Shown here: one piece after another, positions 36,379 through 45,179 of the stretch
How positions within the stretch are numbered: the stretch's first letter is position 1
How the letters are laid out: each line of letters opens with the position of its first letter
Assembly (NCBI GenBank): GCA_963663845.2
Contig: OY760650.2
Coordinates: 930,001 to 994,000 of the forward strand
Source of the DNA: Versatilivorator sp963663845
GTDB lineage: Bacteria > Acidobacteriota > Terriglobia > Versatilivoradales > Versatilivoraceae
Direction: 5' to 3'
DNA: 64,000 bases
Notes under the pieces: generated by a model
Seen by the model: only the letters and a program-made list of their open reading frames with translations
Told to the model about the DNA's origin: nothing
Database searches by the model: none
Made by a program: the position numbers and the translations under genes

Positions 36379-38622
36379 ATGCGAAGCAATCTGCTCAAGC
36401 TGGGCCGCATCATCCCGCTATTGGTGGTGGCGATCGTGGCCGGGGCTGTCTGCATCAGCTACTACCGGAGCGCCCGGTCGCCCGCAACCCGGCCCGTCCC
36501 GCAAGTGGAGTCGCTGCCGGAAGGGGCCACCGACCTGATCGAAGGGTTCAGCGTGTCCCACTCGGAACAGGGAAAGACCACCATTGAAGTCACTGCCAGG
36601 GTCCAGCTTGGGCTGCGGGACAGCAAGAGTCTTCTCGAGCAGGTGAAGGCCAAGGTCTTTCGGAAGCAGGAAGGGCGGTTCGACACCATCACCAGCTTGC
36701 GCTGCGAAGTGGACCAGGTCAGCAAGGACGTGGTCTTTCTCGAGAATGTGGTCGTCACCCTGGATGCCCCCGACGACGGCGCCGAGTCGATGCCCGCCAT
36801 CGTGAGGGCGGAACGCATGACCTACTCGCGGAGCCGGGATCGGGTGACGAGCGAGGCCGCCGTGAGCTTCGAACGCGGGCGGATGAGCGGAAGCAGCCGG
36901 GGGCTGGTCTACCACCCGCGCAGCGGCGTGATCGTGCTGCCCTCCCAAGTGGACCTGAGGGTGCTGCCGGCGCAAGAGGGGGATCATCTCCTGCGGATCC
37001 GGGCGGACCGCTTGAAGTTCCACAAGCGGAGCGGCAGGGTGGCCCTGCGTTCCAACGTTCGGGTGGAAAAGGGCCCTACCGAATTGACCGCGGAGGAGAT
37101 GCGGGTATTTTTCGCCACGCCGGCCTGGACCTTGAGTCGAATCCAGGCCCGGGGCCGGGTTCGATCCAGGTCCCTGGATCCCAACGTCATGATCGCGGTC
37201 GGGGCCGACCGTCTCCGCTACCTCTTCGGGGCCGGACCGGGCGGCCTCGACAAAGTCGTCGCCCGGGGGAATGCCGTGGCCCGCCCGTTGACCGCCCGGT
37301 CCTTCCGCGAGTTGTCCGCCCGGGAAATCACGGTGTCTCTTCCGCCCAGGTCCCAGTCCATCCGGCGGCTGACGGCCGTTGGGGACGCCCGGGTCCGGTT
37401 CCAGGCGCCGAGTCCTTCCCGGGCAGGGACCCGGAACGGAACGGGGGAGTCCTCCCAACCTCCCGGCGGAATCACCCGGCGCCTTCTGACTTCTCCCCGA
37501 GTCAACGCTCACTTCCGACCGGGAACCGGCCGCCTCTCCCGGGTGGAGGCCCTGGGGCCGAGCACCCTGGAAGAGATCCCCGGAGGAGCCGGGGAGGAAA
37601 GGCGGAGGCTGTCGGCCCAGGCCCTGAGCCTCTTCTACGGGGAGAATTCGGAAAAACTGGAGCGTTTTACCGCCGATCGGAACGTGAAGCTGGAGTTCTC
37701 CTCGCCATCCGGAACCGTCCGGGAGACCGGAAGCCGCCACCTGACGGCTCTCTTCGACCGACAGACCGACCGGCTGTCGGAAATCCGGCAGACCGGAGAC
37801 TTCAACTATCGGGAGCCGGGCCGGCGAGCCTGGTCGGATTCGGCCACTCACCGGGTCGATTCCTCTCTCATCAGGCTGGAGGGACGCCCCAAGGTGGCCG
37901 ATGCCCAAGGTGAGACCGAGGCCGACCTGATCGAGTTTCATCGGGACCGGCATCTCCTCAAGGCGCAGGGCAAGGTGCGATCCGCCTATTTCGGCGCCGG
38001 AGCCGGCCCCGGCGCCCCACCGGCGGTCTTTGCCTCGGCCCAGTTCATGGAGTATCGGATCCGGGAGGGAATCGGACGCTACCGGAAGAACGCCAGGCTG
38101 TGGCAGAAGGACCGCATCCTCTACGCCGAGGACATCCGGTTGAATCGCCTGGAGGGAAAGCTGGTCGCCACCGGCGGGGTGACCCACCTGTTCCACCGCC
38201 CGGGCGAGGCGGAATCCTCCCCCGGGGCGATGGTCCGGTCCGAAACGATGACCTACGAAGAGGGGGCCAGCAAGATCGTGTACGAAGAAGGGGTCGCAAC
38301 CACCACCCCGGAGGGCAGGCTGCAGTCGGACCGGCTCCAGGTCTTTCTCCGACAGAAAGAGGGACAGACATCGGTGGACAAGGCCCTGGCCGAGGGAAAC
38401 GTCAGAATGGCTCAGCCGAACCGAACCGCGTTCTCGCAATGGGCGGAATACCGGGGCCGCGAGGGCAAGGTGGTCCTGTGGGGAGGGCCGCCCCAAGTCG
38501 TGGATGACGAGCGGGGTTCCACCACCGGGGCTCGATTGACAATCGATATTGGGGGTGGTAGCGTTGCCGTCGAGGGCAATTCCCGGAATCGCGCCGTCAC
38601 GACGCAACGTCTGTCCAGATAG
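36379..38622 (+). CDS. LPS-export periplasmic protein: LptC fused to LptA/OstA-like repeats
   Basis: A 747-residue bitopic protein. One N-terminal membrane helix (IIPLLVVAIVAGAVCISYY) is followed by an LptC-like beta-jellyroll (GFSVSHSEQGKTTIEVTARVQ) and then several OstA/LptA-like units (ADRLKFHKRSGRVALRSNVRVEKG; AEDIRLNRLEGKLVATGGVTHLF; SKIVYEEGVATTTPEGRLQSDRLQVFL). LptC is normally ~190 residues, so this looks like LptC and LptA bridging functions on one chain, a periplasmic slide for LPS. It lies directly upstream of lptB (6-bp gap) and downstream of recJ. A separate lptA was not found nearby. Confidence 0.82.
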   Translation: MRSNLLKLGRIIPLLVVAIVAGAVCISYYRSARSPATRPVPQVESLPEGATDLIEGFSVSHSEQGKTTIEVTARVQLGLRDSKSLLEQVKAKVFRKQEGRFDTITSLRCEVDQVSKDVVFLENVVVTLDAPDDGAESMPAIVRAERMTYSRSRDRVTSEAAVSFERGRMSGSSRGLVYHPRSGVIVLPSQVDLRVLPAQEGDHLLRIRADRLKFHKRSGRVALRSNVRVEKGPTELTAEEMRVFFATPAWTLSRIQARGRVRSRSLDPNVMIAVGADRLRYLFGAGPGGLDKVVARGNAVARPLTARSFRELSAREITVSLPPRSQSIRRLTAVGDARVRFQAPSPSRAGTRNGTGESSQPPGGITRRLLTSPRVNAHFRPGTGRLSRVEALGPSTLEEIPGGAGEERRRLSAQALSLFYGENSEKLERFTADRNVKLEFSSPSGTVRETGSRHLTALFDRQTDRLSEIRQTGDFNYREPGRRAWSDSATHRVDSSLIRLEGRPKVADAQGETEADLIEFHRDRHLLKAQGKVRSAYFGAGAGPGAPPAVFASAQFMEYRIREGIGRYRKNARLWQKDRILYAEDIRLNRLEGKLVATGGVTHLFHRPGEAESSPGAMVRSETMTYEEGASKIVYEEGVATTTPEGRLQSDRLQVFLRQKEGQTSVDKALAEGNVRMAQPNRTAFSQWAEYRGREGKVVLWGGPPQVVDDERGSTTGARLTIDIGGGSVAVEGNSRNRAVTTQRLSR

Positions 38623-38628
38623 GCCAGG

Positions 38629-39354
38629 ATGCAAGTCTTGAAAGCGGCCAATCTGGTCAAGTCCTACAAGGGCAGACGGGTTGTGAACGACGTCACGCTC
38701 AGGATCCGTCAGGGAGAGGTTGTCGGGCTCCTTGGACCCAATGGAGCCGGAAAGACAACCACCTTCTACATCCTGGTGGGGCTCACCTCTCCCGACCGGG
38801 GGCAGGTATTCCTGGATGGCCGGGAAATCACCGATCTGCCCATGTACCTCCGGGCCCGGAGCGGTATCAGCTATCTGCCTCAGGAGCCTTCCGTCTTCCG
38901 CAAGCTGTCGGTTGACGACAACATCCTGGCCATCCTGGAAACGCTTCCCTACACCAGGGCTCAGAGGCGGAAACGGCTGGATGACCTGATTGAAGAGCTG
39001 GGGCTGATCCAGGTGCGCAAGAACCTGGGCGACGCGCTTTCGGGCGGGGAAAGACGGCGAGTCGAGATCGCCCGTTCGCTGGTCATCTCTCCGTCGTTCA
39101 TTCTGTTGGATGAGCCCTTCGCCGGGATCGATCCGATTGCGGTGCTCGACATTCAGCGCATCGTCAACAGGCTGCGCGCCAAGGGCATCGGGGTCCTGAT
39201 CACCGACCACAACGTTCGGGAAATCCTGAGGGTGACGGATCGCGCCTACATCATCAATGAAGGAAAGATCCTGCAGGCAGGAACCCCCCGGGAGTTGGCC
39301 TTGAATCAACAGGTGAAGCGATTGTACCTGGGAGAAAACTTTCGCTTGGAATAA
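38629..39354 (+). CDS. lptB: LPS export ABC transporter ATPase LptB
   Basis: ABC ATPase powering LPS extraction from the inner membrane, 241 residues. Walker A GPNGAGKTTTFY, Q-loop YLPQEPSVFRKLSV, signature LSGGERRRVEIARSL, Walker B FILLDEPFAGIDP and switch His in LITDHNVRE are all present; the PSVFRKLSV run is typical of LptB. It follows the LptC/A fusion by 6 bp and precedes rpoN by 5 bp. Confidence 0.96.
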   Translation: MQVLKAANLVKSYKGRRVVNDVTLRIRQGEVVGLLGPNGAGKTTTFYILVGLTSPDRGQVFLDGREITDLPMYLRARSGISYLPQEPSVFRKLSVDDNILAILETLPYTRAQRRKRLDDLIEELGLIQVRKNLGDALSGGERRRVEIARSLVISPSFILLDEPFAGIDPIAVLDIQRIVNRLRAKGIGVLITDHNVREILRVTDRAYIINEGKILQAGTPRELALNQQVKRLYLGENFRLE

Positions 39355-39359
39355 CAGCC

Positions 39360-40859
39360 ATGGCTTTCCTGGAACAGCGGCTCAACCTCAAACCCGCTCA
39401 AAAGCAGGTGCTGACCCCCAGCCTGGTTCAGATGGTGGGCGTCCTGGCGCTCAACAAGCTGGAGCTTGCCGAAATGATCTCCCAGGAGATGATGGAAAAT
39501 CCCGTGCTGGAAGAAGCCAGCGAGATCATGGACCCGAACGAGGACGGTCCCGCCAGGGAGGAGCGGGCTTCCGACCCCGCCGACAAGGAGATCATCGAGG
39601 TCACCGATTCGCAGAACGGCGAGCCCGACGATCCCTTTGAACACATCGACTTCGGAAGCTTTTTCGACGACTACCTGGACCCCGGCTACCGCACCCAGGC
39701 ATCGGCCGAGGTCACCGAACGTCCCGCCTTCGAGAACTTTCTGGCCGAACCCACCAACCTCTACCACCACCTGCAGTGGCAACTGAGCCTGTCGGTGGCC
39801 CCGGAGCCCGTCCGCAGCGCGGCCGCCTCCATCATCGGCAACCTCAACCAGGACGGGTATCTGACGGCGGACCTCGAAGAAATTGCTGCTATCGGCGACC
39901 ATGCCGCCGGGGAAGTTGCCCGAGCCCTGCAGTTGATCCAGACCTTCGATCCGGCAGGGGTGGGGGCGCGCGACGTGCAGGAATGCCTGCTGATCCAGTT
40001 GAAACACCTTCCCGGGGACCAGTCCATCCCCATCGAGATCGTCAGGAATCACTTGAAGCGGCTGCAGAACAAGCACTACGCGGAAATTGCCCGGGCCTTG
40101 AACAAGCCGCTGGAGCGGGTTCTGTCCCGGATCGGGATCATCCAGGACCTCGACCCCCGGCCGGGCCAGCGCTACAACAAGCCGGAGACCCGAGTCGTCG
40201 AGCCCGACGTGTTCATCGTCAAGGGCGAGAACGGCTATTCGGTGACCGTCAACGAGGACGATCTGCCTCAGTTGCGGGTATCCGGGCGATACCGAAAAAT
40301 GATCAGCCGGGGCGGCATTTCCAAGGAAGGTCTGGAATACGTGAAAGAACGCTATTCCTCGGCCCTCCGCTTCATCAGGAACGTCGAACAGCGCAAGCGG
40401 ACCATCATTCGTGTCTGCGAAGCCATCGTGCAGCGACAGACCGATTTCCTGGTCCGCGGCCTCGACCATCTGAGGCCCATGATGATCAAGGAGGTCGCCG
40501 AGGAGGTGGGGGTTCACCCATCGACGGTCAGCCGGGCGGTGGCCGACAAGTTCGCCCAAACCCCTCAGGGGGTCTACGAGCTGCGTTTTTTCTTCTCCGA
40601 AGGAGTTCAAGGACCTGCCGGGACTCTCATTCCGCTGACCACCGCCCGGCGCAGAGTCAAGCAGCTCATTCAGGAAGAAGACCCGACCAGGCCGTTGACC
40701 GATGAGCAGATCACGCGGAGACTGAACGGCGACGGCATCATGGTCACCCGAAGAACCGTGGCCAAGTACCGCGAAGACCTGAAGATCCTGAGCACGCATC
40801 AGCGCCGTGTCAGAACCCATTCGTTCTCGCGTCCCAAGTCGGCCCAGGCCAATCAATGA
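39360..40859 (+). CDS. rpoN: RNA polymerase sigma-54 factor RpoN
   Basis: Alternative sigma factor for -24/-12 promoters needing enhancer-binding ATPases, 499 residues. Region I shows LNLKPAQKQVLTPSLVQMVGVLALNKLELAEMI; an acidic region II follows; the core-binding and HTH regions include YLTADLEEIA, ARDVQECLLIQLK and VGVHPSTVSRAVADK. The RpoN box reads VTRRTVAKYRED. Gene order lptB-rpoN-hpf-rapZ is shared with many Gram-negative bacteria. Confidence 0.96.
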   Translation: MAFLEQRLNLKPAQKQVLTPSLVQMVGVLALNKLELAEMISQEMMENPVLEEASEIMDPNEDGPAREERASDPADKEIIEVTDSQNGEPDDPFEHIDFGSFFDDYLDPGYRTQASAEVTERPAFENFLAEPTNLYHHLQWQLSLSVAPEPVRSAAASIIGNLNQDGYLTADLEEIAAIGDHAAGEVARALQLIQTFDPAGVGARDVQECLLIQLKHLPGDQSIPIEIVRNHLKRLQNKHYAEIARALNKPLERVLSRIGIIQDLDPRPGQRYNKPETRVVEPDVFIVKGENGYSVTVNEDDLPQLRVSGRYRKMISRGGISKEGLEYVKERYSSALRFIRNVEQRKRTIIRVCEAIVQRQTDFLVRGLDHLRPMMIKEVAEEVGVHPSTVSRAVADKFAQTPQGVYELRFFFSEGVQGPAGTLIPLTTARRRVKQLIQEEDPTRPLTDEQITRRLNGDGIMVTRRTVAKYREDLKILSTHQRRVRTHSFSRPKSAQANQ

Positions 40860-40953
40860 GCCGCCCGCGGCGGCGCCGTCCTCGGCCCCTCACGGCTGAA
40901 GCGGGCGGCTCCCAATGAGAAGCGGAGAGGGACCGGTCACGGGGGAGGACCCG

Positions 40954-41478
40954 ATGCAGGTGGCCTATACGGGGCGAAACATTGAAGTCACTCCTGCGTT
41001 GCGGGATTTCACCGAGGGACACCTCAGGAAGATCCGCAAGATCCTGGGCGAAGCCATCCACGTTCACATGACGCTGACGGTTCAAAAGCACCGTCAGATC
41101 GCCGAGATCCATTTGCATTCCAGATCCCTGGACATCAACGGACTCGAAGAAACCAACGACATGCAAGCCTCCATCAACGCCGTGCTGGAAAAGGCCGAAA
41201 GACAGGCCTTGAAGCACAAGGGAAAGAAAATCACCAGGAAGCGCCACCCCGCCTCCCGCCCGTCCTCCAATTCCCCGAGCTCGAACCGGCCCCCGTCGCA
41301 AGCCCCACGGGTCATCAAGTCGAACGCCTTCGCCGCCAAGCCCATGACCGTCGAGGAGGCCGTCCGGGAAGTCAACGGCGGCGACGGCAATTTCCTGGTT
41401 TTCCGAAACGCCGAGTCCGAGAAAGTCAACGTCGTCTACAAGCGCAAGGACGGCAACTTCGGGCTGATCGAGCCGTAA
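40954..41478 (+). CDS. hpf: Ribosome hibernation promoting factor, long form
   Basis: Long HPF of 174 residues that dimerises 70S ribosomes in quiescent cells. The N-terminal domain shows MQVAYTGRNIEVTPALRDFTEGHLRKI and the C-terminal dimerisation domain KPMTVEEAVREVNGGDGNFLVFRNAESEKVNVVYKRKDGNFGLIEP. ATG 40954 has GGGGGAGGA close upstream; ATG 40915 adds 13 residues with no homology. Sits between rpoN and rapZ. Confidence 0.94.
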   Translation: MQVAYTGRNIEVTPALRDFTEGHLRKIRKILGEAIHVHMTLTVQKHRQIAEIHLHSRSLDINGLEETNDMQASINAVLEKAERQALKHKGKKITRKRHPASRPSSNSPSSNRPPSQAPRVIKSNAFAAKPMTVEEAVREVNGGDGNFLVFRNAESEKVNVVYKRKDGNFGLIEP

Positions 41479-41482
41479 CCCC

Positions 41483-42349
41483 ATGCAAGCCGGAAGTCCC
41501 TTCGTCATCATCACGGGTCTGAGCGGATCCGGCAAGGATACTGTCCTGAAGGCTTTTGAGGACATGGGGTATTTCTGTGTCGACAATCTCCCCCTGGAGC
41601 TGATTCCCAAGTTCGCCGAGCTCTGCAACCAGGCCCGGGCGCAAATCAAGCGCGCCGCCATCGTCATCGACGTGCGCGAAGGCGACGAACTGGCCAGATT
41701 CCCCGAGCTCTTCGAAGCCCTGAAGAAGACGCCCATGGCCATCACGCTGGTCTACCTGGAGGCCACTTCCGGCTCCCTGATCCGTCGCTACAGCGAGACC
41801 CGCCGGCCCCATCCGCTCAAGGGAGACGAGCCCATCGCCGCCGCCCTGGCCGAGGAGCGACGTCGCCTGGCTCCCTTGAGGCAACTGGCCGACCTGGTCA
41901 TCGACACCAGCTCCTTCAACGTTCACGAGCTGAGGCGATTCATCGTCGACAAGTTCCAGCAGCGGGACTCGACGGCTCTCCTCATTTCACTGGTCAGCTT
42001 CGGATTCAAGCACGGACTGCCCGCCGAGGCCGACCTGGTCTTCGACGTCCGCTTCCTGCCCAATCCCAACTTCGTGCGCCATCTCAAGCACAAGAACGGG
42101 AACGACCCCGCGGTGGCCTCCTACGTTCAATCGTTCGATCAGACCCGGCAGTTTCTCCAACGCCTGGAGGACCTGTTCCTCTTCCTGATTCCCAACTACG
42201 CCATCGAGGGCAAGAGCTACCTGACGATCGCGTTCGGCTGCACCGGAGGCCGGCACCGATCGGTGGCGATCGCCAACCAGATCGGCGGGATGCTGAACCT
42301 GAAGGGCTACACCGCCAAGGTGCTGCACCGTGATCTGGCGCTCTCCTGA
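41483..42349 (+). CDS. rapZ: RNase adapter / nucleotide-binding protein RapZ
   Basis: P-loop protein, 288 residues. Walker A GLSGSGKD lies at residues 12-19, followed by FEDMGYFCVDNLPLELIPKFAEL, FLPNPNFVRHLKHKNGNDPAV and the C-terminal FGCTGGRHRSVAIANQIG. In E. coli it controls the GlcN6P small RNAs; in others (YvcJ) its role is less clear. It starts 4 bp after hpf, and its end overlaps the next gene by 20 bp. Confidence 0.93.
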   Translation: MQAGSPFVIITGLSGSGKDTVLKAFEDMGYFCVDNLPLELIPKFAELCNQARAQIKRAAIVIDVREGDELARFPELFEALKKTPMAITLVYLEATSGSLIRRYSETRRPHPLKGDEPIAAALAEERRRLAPLRQLADLVIDTSSFNVHELRRFIVDKFQQRDSTALLISLVSFGFKHGLPAEADLVFDVRFLPNPNFVRHLKHKNGNDPAVASYVQSFDQTRQFLQRLEDLFLFLIPNYAIEGKSYLTIAFGCTGGRHRSVAIANQIGGMLNLKGYTAKVLHRDLALS

Positions 42350-43769
42350 AAATCCCGTCTCCCCCCGAGCCAGCGACGTCGGCGTCCTGGAGGTCCGTCA
42401 CGACTTCGAAGACTTCCGGCTGCGCATGCCTTACCGGTTCGGAGGCCGGACCATCACCCATCTCACCCTCCTGAATGCCTCCGTGCTGGTCCGGAACGGG
42501 CAAGGCCGTCGAGCCTGGGGGGCCGGCTGCATGCCGTTGGGCAACGCCTGGGCCTTCCCCTCCTCCCGGGTCACCCACGATCAGTCCCTGCGGGCGATGC
42601 GAGTGCTGGCGGAACGGATCAGCTCCGTCACCGCAGAACGTCCCCGGAGGGCCCACCCCATCGACCTCTACCGCAGCCTGGAGCCGCTCTACCTGGAGGC
42701 CGCCGCCCAGGTCGGCGCCGAGCATCGATTGGCCGAGCCCATTCCCAAGCTCTGCGCCCTGGTGGTCGCCAGCGCCTTCGACCTGGCCGTCCACGACGCC
42801 TTCGGGAAAGTCAACGGGGTGGACACCTACCACGCCTACGGCCCCGAGTTCATGGGCCGGGACCTCAGCCACTACCTGGGAGACGACTTCAAGGGGGAGT
42901 GGCTGGACCGCTACCTGCGCTGGAGCCCGGTCCCCTACCTGCACCTCTACCACTCGGTCGGCGCCTCCGATCCCCTGGACTCCCTGGAGGCCGCCCAGCC
43001 CCTGGCGGACGACCTGCCGCAAACCCTGGCGGAATGGATTGCCGCCGAGGGTCTGACCCACTTCAAGGTCAAGCTGAACGGGGGAGACCTCCGCCTGGAC
43101 GTGAACCGCATGGTGGATATCGAGCGGGTGGTGAGCGCCGGTCAGGCGAAACGAAGAGTCCGGGATTGGAAGTACTCCCTGGACTTCAATGAAGGATGCC
43201 GGGACGTGGACTACCTGCTGGACTTCCTGGGAGAGATCGAGCGGCGGGCGCCGTCGGTGACGGCCCGGCTGCAGTACGTGGAACAGCCCACCTCCCGCAA
43301 TCTGGCGGGCCCGCCCAGGATTCTCCTGCACCCGGCGGCCCGCAAGGTTCCACTGGTGGCCGACGAAGCCCTGGTGGACCTGGATTCCCTTCGGCTTGCC
43401 CTCGAGGTGGGCTACAGCGGCGTGGCCCTGAAGACCTGCAAGGGACTGTCCCAGTCCCTGCTGCTGGCCGCGGCCGCCCAGAAGCAGGGGGCCTACCTCT
43501 GCGTTCAGGACCTCACCTGCCCGGGATTGTCCCTGGTCCACTCGGCCGGCCTGGCCGCGCATCTGCCCGGGGTTCACGCGCTGGAAGCCAACAGCCGCCA
43601 GTACATCCCCGCCGCCAACCGGCGCTGGACGACGAAGTTCCCGGGCCTGTTCCGCATCACCGAGGGTCGTTTGGGCACGGCCGGCCTGACCGGAACCGGC
43701 CTGGCCCGCATTTCTCACCAGGTCGCTGGAGACAGCGCAAAAGTCAATGGTCTTCAGCACCTTGATTGA
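42330..43769 (+). CDS. Enolase-superfamily enzyme (mandelate racemase/muconate-lactonising type)
   Basis: A 479-residue enzyme with a capping domain and a TIM barrel. Catalytic Lys pair in HFKVKLNGG, metal ligands in YSLDFNEG, YVEQPT and VADEALVDL, and GVALKTCKG on a later strand. This is the enolase-superfamily pattern; the acidic residues are complete, so it should be active on a carboxylate substrate (racemase, dehydratase or dipeptide epimerase types). It is longer than most members (~370-400) owing to insertions around LDRYLRWSPVPYLHLYHSVG. Its start overlaps rapZ by 20 bp, so it is likely translated from the same transcript. Substrate unknown. Confidence 0.8.
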   Translation: MIWRSPENPVSPRASDVGVLEVRHDFEDFRLRMPYRFGGRTITHLTLLNASVLVRNGQGRRAWGAGCMPLGNAWAFPSSRVTHDQSLRAMRVLAERISSVTAERPRRAHPIDLYRSLEPLYLEAAAQVGAEHRLAEPIPKLCALVVASAFDLAVHDAFGKVNGVDTYHAYGPEFMGRDLSHYLGDDFKGEWLDRYLRWSPVPYLHLYHSVGASDPLDSLEAAQPLADDLPQTLAEWIAAEGLTHFKVKLNGGDLRLDVNRMVDIERVVSAGQAKRRVRDWKYSLDFNEGCRDVDYLLDFLGEIERRAPSVTARLQYVEQPTSRNLAGPPRILLHPAARKVPLVADEALVDLDSLRLALEVGYSGVALKTCKGLSQSLLLAAAAQKQGAYLCVQDLTCPGLSLVHSAGLAAHLPGVHALEANSRQYIPAANRRWTTKFPGLFRITEGRLGTAGLTGTGLARISHQVAGDSAKVNGLQHLD

Positions 43770-43830
43770 CTTCAGGTCAAGGGCTTGCGGATTACAGACG
43801 GCGCTGGGCATGCCCTGGCTTGTCCTTTTC

Positions 43831-43901
43831 CCCTCAGCGCGTCCATGCTCGCTCGACCGTAGAAACCGCTACGCTCTTCGCTCCCGAGCACGCGCTGAGG
43901 G
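43831..43901. repeat. Long inverted repeat between convergent genes
   Basis: A perfect 12-bp stem, CCCTCAGCGCGT (43831-43842) with ACGCGCTGAGGG (43890-43901). Inside it pair GCTCG/CGAGC and CGTAG/CTACG, giving one long rod. T residues lie before and A residues after on the plus strand, so it lacks the T-tract of an intrinsic terminator. It fills the middle of the 195-bp gap. Confidence 0.7.
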
Positions 43902-43964
43902 AAAAATTCCTGCGCCATCATCATGCCCCCTGGTGAGAAATGCGGGCCTGGGGACGGGGAAATG

Positions 43965-44510
43965 TTAACCCTCTATCAACGTCTCGAGGAAGGCGATGAC
44001 GGCGGGCTCCATCCAGTCGCGGTCTCCGCTCACCTTGCACCGGATGACGCCCTGCTTGTCCACGATATAGGTCTCGGGAATCATGTGGGTGCCGTAGCGC
44101 TTGGCGACTTTCTCCTGGAAGTCCGCGTAGATTCCGAAACCGTAGGTGGTCTTCTCGAGAAAGGCGTCGATCGGTTCCCAGGAATCGTCCACGCTGAGGG
44201 CCATGATCTCCAATTGGGTCTCGTCCAACTCCTTGCGCAGCGACTCCATGGAGGGCATTTCCTCGACACAGGGAGGACACCAGGTGGCCCAGAAATTGAT
44301 CAGCACCACCTTGCCTCTGAAGTCACTCAGCCGGTGCGCCTGGCCGCCCCGGTCCTGAACGACGATTTCCGGCGCCGGCCGGTCGAGAGCCACCATCCCG
44401 GGCAGGCAGGGGGAGCCGGAGCAGCCGGCCAGCACCAGACAAACCAGGCAGGCGACCGTTAAGCCGGGCGGAAGACGACTTGCAGCGACTCTGCCGTGAC
44501 CCTCGTCCAT
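43965..44510 (-). CDS. TlpA-like thiol-disulfide lipoprotein
   Basis: A 181-residue periplasmic thioredoxin-fold lipoprotein. ATG 44510 opens a signal peptide with lipobox CLVLAGC; a start at 44546 adds 12 residues. The redox centre is WCPPC in NFWATWCPPCVEEMPSMESL, followed by SVDDSWEPIDAFLEK and the cis-Pro loop MIPETYIVDKQG. TlpA/ResA proteins reduce apocytochrome or other envelope disulfides. It is 32 bp after ribA on the same strand. Confidence 0.85.
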   Translation of the reverse strand: MDEGHGRVAASRLPPGLTVACLVCLVLAGCSGSPCLPGMVALDRPAPEIVVQDRGGQAHRLSDFRGKVVLINFWATWCPPCVEEMPSMESLRKELDETQLEIMALSVDDSWEPIDAFLEKTTYGFGIYADFQEKVAKRYGTHMIPETYIVDKQGVIRCKVSGDRDWMEPAVIAFLETLIEG

Positions 44511-44542
44511 GGGTTCCCTCCTGCCCCGCATTTCTCGCCGGC

Positions 44543-45142
44543 TCACACCTGCTTCAATCGGTGACCCAGCTTCTCCTTCTTGGTCTTGAGGTAGTTCCGG
44601 AATGTGTCCTGAGGAGGAATCTCGATGGGGATCCTCTCCAGAATCCGGATTCCGGCATCCTCCAGCGCCGTCAGCTTGCCGGGATTGTTGGAGAGCAGCC
44701 GCACCCGGGAAATACCCAGATCCTTGACGATCTCGGCGCAGGCGGAATAGTCGCGCGGATCGGCATCGAACCCCAACCGGTGGTTGGCTTCCACGGTATC
44801 GATTCCCTGGTCCTGAAGCTCGTAGGCGCGCAGCTTGTTGAGCAGCCCGATCCCCCGCCCCTCAGCCGGATGGTAGATGATCGCTCCCTGCCCTTCCGCC
44901 TGAATCATCCGCATGGCGACCCGGAGCTGCTCTCCGCAGTCGCATCGGGTCGAGCCGAAGGCGTCACCGGTCAGGCACTGGGACTGGATGCGGACCAGCG
45001 GCGCCGATGCCGCCGTCAGGGAGCCCTTCGACAGAACCACGTAGGACTCGGAGGCCGCACCCCCCCCGGCCTCGTAGCCAAGCAGCTTGAACTCACCGTG
45101 GGCGGTCGGCAGCACGGTACTGGCGATTCTCCTCACACCCAT
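44543..45142 (-). CDS. ribA: GTP cyclohydrolase II
   Basis: Stand-alone GTP cyclohydrolase II (199 residues) starting riboflavin synthesis from GTP. The zinc site reads CLTGDAFGSTRCDC, the catalytic Arg region is AEGRGIGLLNKLRAYELQDQG, and HRLGFDADPRDYSACAEI and SNNPGKLTALEDAGI follow. It lacks the RibB (DHBP synthase) half fused in many bacteria. ATG 45142 (MGVRRIAS) is chosen; the longer frame to 45280 runs into the helicase gene. Confidence 0.93.
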   Translation of the reverse strand: MGVRRIASTVLPTAHGEFKLLGYEAGGGAASESYVVLSKGSLTAASAPLVRIQSQCLTGDAFGSTRCDCGEQLRVAMRMIQAEGQGAIIYHPAEGRGIGLLNKLRAYELQDQGIDTVEANHRLGFDADPRDYSACAEIVKDLGISRVRLLSNNPGKLTALEDAGIRILERIPIEIPPQDTFRNYLKTKKEKLGHRLKQV

Positions 45143-45179
45143 CCGGAGCCTCTCGAATCTGCCGCAAGAACGCCGAATC

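Noticed and set aside
36418..39309. A 963-codon frame antisense to the LPS-export genes
   Set aside because: Shadow of the plus-strand LptC/A and LptB frames, which have clear motifs.
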